Below are positions 7,815-16,400 of a stretch of 25,289 nt of DNA, piece after piece. This DNA comes from Burkholderiales bacterium. Its GTDB lineage: Bacteria; Pseudomonadota; Gammaproteobacteria; Burkholderiales; Burkholderiaceae. The position numbers were made by a program, and so were the translations under genes. Each line of letters begins with the position of its first letter. Within the stretch, counting starts at the first letter, position 1. The stretch lies in the NCBI GenBank assembly GCA_947447845.1, contig CANFNO010000002.1, positions 1 through 25,289 of the forward strand. Direction: 5' to 3'. Below the pieces are notes generated by a model that searched no databases, was not told the DNA's origin, and saw nothing but the letters and a program-made list of their open reading frames with translations.

Positions 7815-8197
7815 GGCGAAGTGACTTCCTTGAGCAGTTGCAGGTCAATGCGCGCCTGTTCGCGCAGTTCAGAAAAAGCCGGTGCGCCCGGGTGTGCGCG
7901 CGCTGTCAGCACGCAGGCCAGTGCGCCAGCCAAGGGCAGGCCGGGGGCCAGCAGCAGCGCCCATAGCGCCGCAGCGCGGGACTCTGGCAACACCACGGCC
8001 AGCATCAGCGCCACACCGGCCAACACCACCGCAGCGGTGGCGCAGCACAGCGCGGCAGCGCCCCACAGCACCCGGCGGCGTCCGGCCGTGACCAAGTTGC
8101 TGACCTCGGAGGAAGCCAGTTCGGCATAGGCCTGGGCGTGCTCGGAGAGCAGTTCCGGGCGCGTCATCAGCAGGTGCAGCAAGGGATGCATGGACAT
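7811..8197 (-). CDS. YqjE / phage-holin-3_6-like inner membrane protein
   Basis: 128 residues. A short amphipathic N-terminus (HPLLHLLMTRPELLSEHAQAYAELASSEV) precedes two hydrophobic segments, about 46-69 (LWGAAALCCATAAVVLAGVA) and 77-98, then a charged tail (SELREQARIDLQLLKE). This plan matches the YqjE/holin-superfamily III small membrane proteins. It lies 25 bases after the DUF883 gene and overlaps the next gene by 4 bp, so the set is one transcript. The name holin reflects family ancestry; lysis is not expected in this context. A second in-frame ATG two codons later is an alternative start. Good confidence in the membrane topology, moderate in the family. Confidence 0.8.
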   Translation of the reverse strand: MSMHPLLHLLMTRPELLSEHAQAYAELASSEVSNLVTAGRRRVLWGAAALCCATAAVVLAGVALMLAVVLPESRAAALWALLLAPGLPLAGALACVLTARAHPGAPAFSELREQARIDLQLLKEVTSP

Positions 8198-8222
8198 GTG
8201 CGCCGCGTGGATTGGACGACGC

Positions 8223-8513
8223 TTAGCGGTTGTGCGGGCGGGTCAGCAGGGTGACCAGTGCCATCAGCGCTGCACCCGTGGCGGCGGCAATCAGCACCGA
8301 TTTCACCGGGTCGTGGCGAATGGCATTGGCCGTGCCCTGGCTGGCGTGCTGGGCGCTCTCGCGCAGTTGGTGGCTGGCTTCGCGGGCACGCGCCACGCCC
8401 TGGTCCAGCGCATGCGCCGCGCTGTCCAGCACGCTGCTGGCTGCACGTTGGGTGTTTTCCAGGGCGACTTCGGCACCTTGAACGGCTTTGTCTGTCAGGG
8501 ATTGGTTGAACAT
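8223..8513 (-). CDS. DUF883 family (ElaB/YqjD-like) membrane-anchored protein
   Basis: 96 residues. A long amphipathic, coiled-coil-like helix rich in A, Q, E and S (about 5-65) is followed by DPVKSVLIAAATGAALMALVTLLTRP, a C-terminal membrane anchor at about 70-90. This is the hallmark of ElaB/YqjD/YgaM proteins, which in E. coli sit in the inner membrane, bind ribosomes and are induced in stationary phase and stress (family knowledge). The start has AAGGA seven to eight bases upstream. It is the first gene of a leftward set (DUF883, YqjE-like, 169-aa protein, ScpB). The divergent gap 8514-8716 must hold promoters for both sides; I could not identify a convincing one. Confidence 0.9.
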   Translation of the reverse strand: MFNQSLTDKAVQGAEVALENTQRAASSVLDSAAHALDQGVARAREASHQLRESAQHASQGTANAIRHDPVKSVLIAAATGAALMALVTLLTRPHNR

Positions 8514-8716
8514 GATTTTTTCCTTAAGTGGTTGGAATGGGGTGGGGTAGGCAGGACTGTGATCCCGAACTTGTTGAAGCGTAGGCGCTGGCTGATGCGT
8601 CGTCCGTGCGCTGACGAACGAAGGGCCGGGCCTCTTGGGCGTGCGTAGCCCAGCGCACAGACCGGTTACGACCGATTGCTTAGTCTTGCCTGGTCTTTAA
8701 CGCACCGGAGCAAACC

Positions 8717-8872
8717 ATGCTGGGAACCATCTTGTTAGTCGTCCTGATCCTCATGCTGATTGGTGCCATTCCGGCCTGGCCGCACAGCCGTGCCTGGGGC
8801 TATGGACCCAGCGGGGGCCTGGGTCTGGTGGTCATCATTTTGCTCATCCTGCTGCTCAGCGGGCGCATCTGA
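8717..8872 (+). CDS. DUF3309 small hydrophobic peptide
   Basis: 51 residues: a first hydrophobic helix (MLGTILLVVLILMLIGAIP), a short loop AWPHSRAWGYGPSGG, and a second helix GLGLVVIILLILLLSGRI. This is the DUF3309 pattern (a conserved loop P-W-P-x-S-x-W-G-Y-x-P-S-G). CGGAG lies six bases before the ATG. Such peptides are very common in beta- and alphaproteobacteria, often beside stress genes; their function is unknown. It stands 26 bases upstream of the RcnB-like gene and is likely co-transcribed with it. It is short enough to be missed by automatic gene callers. Confidence 0.85.
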   Translation: MLGTILLVVLILMLIGAIPAWPHSRAWGYGPSGGLGLVVIILLILLLSGRI

Positions 8873-8898
8873 AGTTTCTTAACGACCTGGGAATTTAT

Positions 8899-9366
8899 AT
8901 GCAAAAAAATCAATGGACCCACCTGATTCTTGTGTGCGCGCTGGCCCTCTCGCAAGGCAGCGCGCTGGCTCAACCCGGGCGCGACAAGGGGCCCGAGTGC
9001 CGCCCTGGTGATCGTGGCTGCGAGCGTGGCTACAGCAATCGTGGAAACAACGAACGTGGCAACAACCAACGCGACGCGCGCCGCCCGCAGCCCTACCAGG
9101 ATAGCCGCCGCGCCGATCTGGAACGCCGGGACTACGGTGTTCAACGGGGTGATCGCGCTGACCGTGGCGCAGGCCCGGATCACGACTTCTACCGGGGTGC
9201 GCGGTTGCCCGCCGAGTACCGCAACCACCAATACGTGGTGAATGACTGGCGCGGCCACGGCCTGCGCACGCCACCACGCGGTTACCAGTGGGTGCAGACC
9301 GGTGGCGACTACGTGTTGGTCGCCATTGCCACCGGCATTATTTTGGAACTGCTTCTTAGCCGCTAG
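8899..9366 (+). CDS. RcnB family periplasmic protein
   Basis: 155 residues. A signal peptide (about 1-25, ending SALAQ) precedes a low-complexity R/N/D/G-rich region (27-100) with two cysteines (C34, C41). The C-terminal part GHGLRTPPRGYQWVQTGGDYVLVAIATGII (spanning 119-148) is the RcnB family core. E. coli RcnB is a periplasmic protein affecting Ni/Co homeostasis, but most members are uncharacterised, and the metal-binding residues are not obvious here beyond histidines at 95, 110 and 120. GGGA precedes the start. It is followed 48 bases later by an OmpA-like gene. A metal role is not supported by neighbours; an envelope or stress role is equally likely. Confidence 0.85.
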   Translation: MQKNQWTHLILVCALALSQGSALAQPGRDKGPECRPGDRGCERGYSNRGNNERGNNQRDARRPQPYQDSRRADLERRDYGVQRGDRADRGAGPDHDFYRGARLPAEYRNHQYVVNDWRGHGLRTPPRGYQWVQTGGDYVLVAIATGIILELLLSR

Positions 9367-9414
9367 GGCGTTCGCCCGGCACCCCGTTTTCACTATTTTC
9401 AAGAGGCCCACACC

Positions 9415-10164
9415 ATGTCCCCATCAAAACTCCAATCCCAATCCCCATCCCGCTTTCATGTGCCAGCAAGCCGTTTGCTTCAAACCGCTGCGTGCCTGTT
9501 GCTGCCACTTGCCGCACTGGCACAGAGTGCTGACAAGTCGGGCTATCTGCTGGACAGCCGGGGCGGCTTTGTGCACAGCGCCACACCGGGTGAGTGCTGG
9601 CGAACCGGGGAGTGGACCCCGGCGCTGGCCCAGCCCGAATGCGATCCGGTCCTCAAAAAGGTGGCCGTAGCCGCAGCACCCGTCGTTGCACCTGCCCCGG
9701 CACCCGTGGCACAGGCTCCGGTTGCCGTCGCGGCACCCAAGGTGGTGCCCGTGGTGGTGGCGCCGCTGCCGACCGCACAGACCATGCGCTACGCGTCTGA
9801 GACCCTGTTTGGCTTTGACAAGTTCAGCATCAGCCCCTCGGGCAAAAAGGTGTTGGACGACGCCAGCGTCAACATCCAGAGCCTCAAGGGCGAGAAGGTC
9901 GAAGTCGTGGGCCATGCCGACCGCATCGGCAGTGCCGCCTACAACCAGAAGCTGTCGCTGCAACGCGCCGACGCCGTGCGTGACTACCTGGCCACCAAGG
10001 GCGTGCTGACCGAACGCATGGCCACCCGGGGCGCCGGAGAGACCGAACCGGTGACCAAGCCCGGTGAATGCACAACAGGCTCGCGTGCCAAGGTCCTTGC
10101 CTGCCTGCAGCCGGACCGCCGCGTAGACATTGATGTGCAAGGCTCCAAGATTGCGACACCGTAA
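9415..10164 (+). CDS. OmpA-like periplasmic peptidoglycan-binding protein without barrel
   Basis: 249 residues. A signal peptide (hydrophobic 21-36, ending ALAQ) is followed by a small Cys-containing segment GECWRTGEW (59-67; C61 and C76 could form a disulphide), a long A/P/V-rich linker (82-120), and an OmpA C-terminal domain (about 125-243). The domain shows LFGFDKFSISPSGKKVL, GHADRIGSAAYNQKLSLQRADAV (D169, R184) and CLQPDRRVDIDV. It should bind peptidoglycan in the periplasm, with no membrane barrel. The start has AAGAGG upstream. Its stop TAA shares one base with the ATG of the next small gene (TAATG). The domain is a paralogue of the one at 2129-3325. Confidence 0.92.
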   Translation: MSPSKLQSQSPSRFHVPASRLLQTAACLLLPLAALAQSADKSGYLLDSRGGFVHSATPGECWRTGEWTPALAQPECDPVLKKVAVAAAPVVAPAPAPVAQAPVAVAAPKVVPVVVAPLPTAQTMRYASETLFGFDKFSISPSGKKVLDDASVNIQSLKGEKVEVVGHADRIGSAAYNQKLSLQRADAVRDYLATKGVLTERMATRGAGETEPVTKPGECTTGSRAKVLACLQPDRRVDIDVQGSKIATP

Positions 10165-10406
10165 TGGCCTACCCCGTCATTCCCGCTTGCCAATGGAGCA
10201 CCACGTCCTACGGCCAATCGGAGGAAACCGCTCTGGGTGACCTGTGTGCCCTGCACGCGCATCTGGAGTTGTGCCAGCGTTCCCGTCGCAGTGCATTTTT
10301 TCTGCGCGGTGCGGCGAGCGAGGTCGGCGCCTTCATGCTGTCGCGTGTCATCAGCACCGTTTTTATAGCCATCCTGTTACTGGTCGGCCTGCTGCAGGTT
10401 CTGTAA
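10164..10406 (+). CDS. 80-residue small membrane protein coupled to ompA-like and ndvB genes
   Basis: The ATG overlaps the preceding stop as TAATG, and the TAA at 10404-10406 ends three bases before the GTG of the glucan synthase gene. Translation is therefore probably coupled on both sides. The N-terminal 50 residues are polar (three Cys and two His near CALHAHLELCQR). The C-terminal stretch FMLSRVISTVFIAILLLVGLLQVL is one clear transmembrane helix. I do not recognise a family. By position it could help assembly or control of the glucan synthase, but that is inference. A chance open frame is the alternative; the exact junctions on both sides argue against it. Confidence 0.65.
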   Translation: MAYPVIPACQWSTTSYGQSEETALGDLCALHAHLELCQRSRRSAFFLRGAASEVGAFMLSRVISTVFIAILLLVGLLQVL

Positions 10407-10409
10407 GCG

Positions 10410-13400
10410 GTGGCGCGCTCCGAACTCCGGCGTCTGGTGGCACAGGCGCCGGCTGCCCTTTGCCGCCAACTTGAAGCTGCCGAAGGTGAGTTGGAGGCGC
10501 CGATCCGATCCGAGTTGTTCGGGCTGCAGCGCTTCGCCCAGCACGGCATCAGCCTGGCGCTGACGCACCGGGTGACTGCGCGGGGCCGTGCCCGCACCTC
10601 GTTCTTCCCACGCCTGCAGGGCAATATCGTGCGCCTGCGCAGCGCCTTTGAATACATCAGCGTGCAGGCCAACGCGGGCTATGACATCAGCCCGGCGGCT
10701 GAGTGGCTGGTGGAGAACTTTCACCTGCTCGAAGCCCAGTTCAAAGAGGTGAGCGAGGGCCTGCCGCCCAGCTACTTTCGCAGCTTGCCGGTGCTTACCG
10801 GTGCGCCGCTGGCGGGACTGCCGCGCGTGTACGCCATTGCCTGGGCCTTTGTGGCCCATACCGACGGCGCTTTTGATGACGCGCTGCTGGTGCACTTTTT
10901 GCAGTCGTACCAGACGCAGTGCGAACTCAAGCTCAGCGAGTTGTGGGCATTGCCCTCCACCCTGCGCGTGGTGCTGATGGAAAACCTGCGCCGCCTGGCC
11001 GAGCGCGTGGCCGCCAACAAGGCAGCGCGCGAACTGGCCAACCTGTGTTGCGATGACCTGGCCGACTACGACCTGGACGCGCTGAACGACCTGCACCAGT
11101 TGCTGCGCTTGCGCGGCGTGGGTACCACCTTCATGGCGCAGCTGATGCAGCGCCTGTTGGAGAGCCACGCGGACATCCGCACCCCGTATCTCGATTGGGC
11201 GCATGCGCAGTTGCCGGACTTTGCCGCCGTGCAGGCCCAGCAGCGCGCCGATCAGGTGGCCGACAACCTGAGCGTGAGCAATGCCGTCACTGCCCTGCGT
11301 GCCATTGGCGACGCCGACTGGGGCGACATCGTGCTGCACTCCAGCCCGCTCATGGCCCTGATGCTGACCTGCCCGGTGTTTGCCGCAGAACATGCGCTGA
11401 CGCGTGACGGCAGCCTGCACGCGATCGAGCGACTGGCCCGGCGCAGCAATCTGCCGGAGACTGACGTCGCCCGCACCCTGCTGCGCCTGATGTCCCAGTG
11501 TGGCGACAGCGATGTGCAGCAGTCCGTGCCGGGTTACTGGTTGCTGGGTGTGGGTCGCACCGCGCTGAGTCAGGCGCTGGGCTGCCCGCAGACGCGCTCG
11601 CTGGCCGTGCGCGACTATCTGGCACGCAAGGTGGCGGCTCTGTATCCGTTGGCCATTCTGCTGCTGACTTCCGCGATCGTGGCCTGGCTGCTTTGGAATG
11701 CCGCACCCCTGCAAACCGGGGTGGTGGTGTTGCTGGCGCTGTTGTTGCCGTTTCCGGTGTCCGAGGCCGTGCTGGCCTTGATCAACCGGCTGGTCAGCGA
11801 ATCCTCGCGCCCACGCCATTTGCAGCGCCTGGCCTTTGCCGAGGGCATTCCAGAGGCGCACCGGGTGCTGGTGGTGATTCCCTGCATGCTGGGCAGCGAA
11901 GCGGGTATCCGCAAACTCTGCCACCGCTTGCGTCTGCACTACCTGGCCAACCTGGAAGAGCAGGCGCAGTTTGCCTTGCTGAGCGACTGGCTGGATGCGC
12001 CCGAGCCGCAAGCCCGCCAGGACGCAGAGCTACTGGCCTGCGCGCAGGCGCAGATCGAAGCCCTGAACCACCTGCACCCCTGGCTGGGTGCCGATGCCGC
12101 ACAGCGACCCCCCCGCTTTGTGCTGCTGCACCGGGCGCGCAAATACAGCGCCTCCGAGCAGGCCTGGATTGGCTGGGAGCGAAAGCGCGGCAAGCTCGAA
12201 CTGCTGGTGGCCGCTCTGGCCACAGGCGACCGCACAGCCTTTCTGGATTTGGGCACCACCTCGGAGCTGGACTCCAAGTCCCGCTATGTCGTCACGCTCG
12301 ATAGCGACACCCAATTGCCCCCGGGGCGCCTGCGCGATCTGGTGGGTGTGGCGGCGCATCCGTTCAACCAGCCGCAGCTTGATGCACGCGGTCTGCGCGT
12401 GGTCAGCGGCTATGGCATCTTGCAGCCGCGCATCGTCTGCCCGCTGCCGGGCGCGCACGCCTTGACGCGCTTTCACTGGCTGTTTGCGGGTCAGTTCGGC
12501 ATCGACCCGTATGGTGCGGTCAGCTCCGAGATTTACCAGGATTTGTTTGGCCAGGGCAGCTTCACCGGCAAGGGTCTGCTGCATGTGGCGGCGGTGCATG
12601 CCGTGCTTTCCAAGCGTCTGCCGGATGACCAGGTGCTCAGCCACGATCTGCTGGAAGGCGCGCTGGCGCGTTGCGGCTCGGTCACCGACATCACGCTGAT
12701 GGAAGACGCGCCGTTTCACGCCGATGTGGCGGCCTCGCGCAGCCACCGCTGGACGCGCGGCGACTGGCAACTGCTGCCGTTTTTGCTGCACGCCCGGCGC
12801 TACGGCATCAACGCCCTGAACGTCTGGAAGATGCTGGACAACCTGCGTCGCTCGCTGGTGGCACCGGCTTCGCTGGTGTTGCTGGTGGCCACCTTGCTGG
12901 TGCCTACGCTTGCGCCCTGGCTGATGCTGCTGCTGGTGGTGGCGGCGTACACCAGTGGTGCCCTGATTGGCGCGTTTGCCGGCTTTGTGCCGGGCCACGG
13001 CCACATTGCGCGCTGGCATTTCTTTAAGGGCGCGCTGGCCGATCTGGCGCGTGCCCTGGGTGCCGGCCTGTGGCATCTGGCACTGCTGTTGCAAGCCAGC
13101 ATTCTTGCGGTGGATGCGATTGCGCGTGCGCTCTACCGCATGCTGATCAGCCGACGCCACTTGCTGCAATGGACCACGGCAGCCGCCGCCGAGGCCTCGG
13201 CCCGCTTTGGCCTGCAGGCGCTGGTGCTGCAGCACTGGGGCGCACCGCTGGGCGCGCTGTTGCTGGCGGTGCCGCTGCTGGTCTTTGGCCACGCGCCACT
13301 GCATACCGTGTTGCTTTGCCTGCTGTGGGGCGGCGCGCCGCTGTGGATCTGGTTTGTCAGCCACGTCATCGCGCCACCCGGCAACGCCGCTCTCACCGTG

Positions 13401-16400
13401 CCGATGCGGGACGATCTGCAACTGCTGGCGCGCCAGACCTGGCGTTACTTCGAGCGCACCGTCACGGCCGACAACCACTTTCTGCCGCCCGACAACCTGC
13501 AGGTGGTGCCCCAGGATCTGCTGGCCCAGCGCACCTCGCCCACCAACATCGGGCTGTACCTGCTGAGCGTGGCCTGTGCCCGCGAGTTTGGCTGGATCTC
13601 CACCGTGGATCTGCTGCAGCGGCTGGAGGCCACCTACCAAACTTTGCAAGGACTGCAGCGCGATCACGGCCATTTTCTAAACTGGTACGACACCCGCAGC
13701 TGCGAACCGCTGCGCCCCATGTATGTGTCCACCGTGGACAGCGGCAACCTGTGTTCCCACCTGCTGTGCGTGGCCCAGGCCTGTCGCCTGCTGGCCCTGG
13801 CACCGGACGACACGCTGCCACTGCAGGGCGCGCTGGCGCAATCCACAAAGCGCCTGGCGCCCATGCTGCGCGAACGCAACCGGCTCGACGTGGCAGCACG
13901 CGCCGAATTGCGCGGCTTGCTGGGCGATCACCGCGCGCTGCGGCACACCTTGCGCCTGCGGTTGGCACATCTCGATGCGGCCGGTCGGCAAGCGGTGGTG
14001 GCGCGTTTGCTGGCGATAGCCGAACAGCTTGAGACGCTGGCCTGGCAGCCGGACTTTGCCTTTTTGTACCACCGCAAGCGCCATCTGCTGCACATCGGCT
14101 ACCGGCCCGAAGAGCAGCAACTGGATGCGGGCTTTTACGATCTGCTGGCCTCCGAGGCACGGCTGACCAGCCTGGTGGCGATTGCCAAGGGCGATGTGCC
14201 GGTGGCGCATTGGGCCGCGCTGGGGCGCATGTTTTGCGTGCTGCAGCAGCAAGCCGGGCTGCGCTCGTGGTCGGGCTCGATGTTTGAATACCTGATGCCT
14301 GGCCTGGTGATCGAAGAGCCGGCGGGCAGCGTGCTGGCCGACGCCTGCGCCATGGCCGTGAGCGAGCAGATTGCCTTTGCCGACAAGCTGCAGGTGCCCT
14401 GGGGTATTTCTGAAGCCGCCTATGCCGCGCAGGATCAGTCGCTGGCCTATCAATACGCGCCGCAGGGTGTGCCGCGCCTGGCGCTGCGCCGCACCCCGAC
14501 GGATGAGCTGGTGGTGGCACCCTACGCCTGCATCCTGGCGCTGCAACTGCAGCCGCAAAAGGCCTGGGCCAATTTGCGCGCCCTGCAGGCTTTGGGCGCA
14601 CGCCAGCGCTATGGCTTTATCGAAGCGCTGGACTATTCGCCTGCACGCCAGGCCACACCCGGCGCCTTCACCCCGGTGGCCACTTTCATGGCGCACCACC
14701 AGGGCATGAGCCTGGCGGCGCTGGCCAATGTGCTGTGCCACGGCGTGGTCCAGCGCTGGGCCATGGCCAACCCACATTTGCAAGCCATCAGCTCGCTGCT
14801 GCATGAGCGCACGCCGCGTGAGATCTCGCGCCTCTACACGCTGCCCAGCAGCATGCCACTGCAAATGCTGCGCAAGCGCGGGCCCGGCCTGCTGCGCACC
14901 GTGACACCGGGTGCGGCCGCGCTGGAGCCCACGCACGTGCTGTCCAATGGCCGCTACAGCGTGGCCCTGCGCGCCAACGGAGCAGGGTGGAGCCGTTGGG
15001 GCAAGCACGGCCTGTCGCGCTGGCGTGACGACCTGTTGCGTGACGCCTATGGCCAATTCTTTTACCTCAGGGGGCACAGCCCGCAGCGTGACGCTGCGCC
15101 TGCGCTGGTGTCCATAACCCGGCATCCGTCTCCCGACCCAGAGGCGCGATACCAGAGCACCTTCCACGCCGACCGCGTCTGCTTCCACACCGAGTGGGAG
15201 GGTTTAGCCACGCACATGACGGTCTGGGTCAGCCCGGAGGACGACATCGAGTTTCGCCAGATCGAGTTGCGCAACCAGAGCGACGAGAGCCTGGAGCTGG
15301 AGCTGCTGTCGAGCTTTGAGCCCACCCTGGCCGAGGCCGCCGCTGATGCCGCGCATCCGGCGTTTTCCGGCATGTTTGTGCGCGCCCAGTGGCATGCCGC
15401 CTGTCAGGCACTGCTGCTGGAGCGACTGCCCCGGCTGGAGGCCGACGAGCCGGTGCACGCTGCACATTTTCTGGCGCAGTCTGACCACGAAGTGCTGGGC
15501 CTGCGCGTGTGTGCCGCCCGCGCCCAGTGGCTGGGGCGGGGCCGCGACGCCGCCAACCCGCAGGCCGAGCTGATCGAGCTGATCGAACCCGAAGGCGGCA
15601 CGGCGCTGGTCGATTTGCCGACGGGCCTGGACCCGGCTTGCGTGCTGGCGGTGCGCATTCGCGTTGCGCCGCACGCCAGTGCCAAGCTGACCTTTGCTAC
15701 CTGCGCGGCAGCGCGCAGTGACACCCTGATGGCGGTGCTGGACAAGTACCGGCAGGGCGTGAATATCCAGCGCGCCTCGCTGATGTCGGCCACGCTGGCG
15801 GGCATTCGCCTGCGCGCCCTGAAAATCGGAGCCGACCCGTTTGCCGTGCTGCAGACCCTATGCACCGCGCTGCTGTGGAGCGTGCCACGGCCGCAAAGCC
15901 CGGACAGCGCCTTGCTGCGTTCGTCCTCGCCGGTGTGTGACCGCCGTCTGTTGTGGCGCCAGGGGATTTCGGGAGACCTGCCGATTTTGCTGGTCTCGGT
16001 GGGTGTGGTGCAGGGCATCAACCTGCTGCGCGCGTTGGCACAAGCGATGCGTTTGTGGGCCTGGGGCGGCGTGGCCTGTGACCTGGTGGTGCTGAACTTT
16101 GAGCCCAACTCCTACAACATGGCCTTGCAGCGCGAAATCAACGCCATCCGCGAGCGCCTGCTGGCCGACTCCGCCAATATGGCCGCCCCCTCGACGTTGC
16201 ACCTGCTGCGCGGCGAGGAATTGTCGGCTGACGAGGTCAGCACCCTGCGTGCTCTGGCGCGCCTGCACATCCATGCCGACGGGCGCCCGCTGCTGCACCA
16301 TCTGCAGGAGTGGATCACCCTGCATGAAGAGCAGCAGCAGGTGCGCTTGTCGCATTCGCACTGGCCCGTGCCCAGGGCGCTTTTGCCGTCCACGCGCTTG

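Noticed and set aside
8566..8596. ECF/sigma-E-type promoter (GAACTT) in the divergent gap before DUF3309
   Set aside because: The downstream -10-like element matches poorly and the spacing is about 18, longer than expected.
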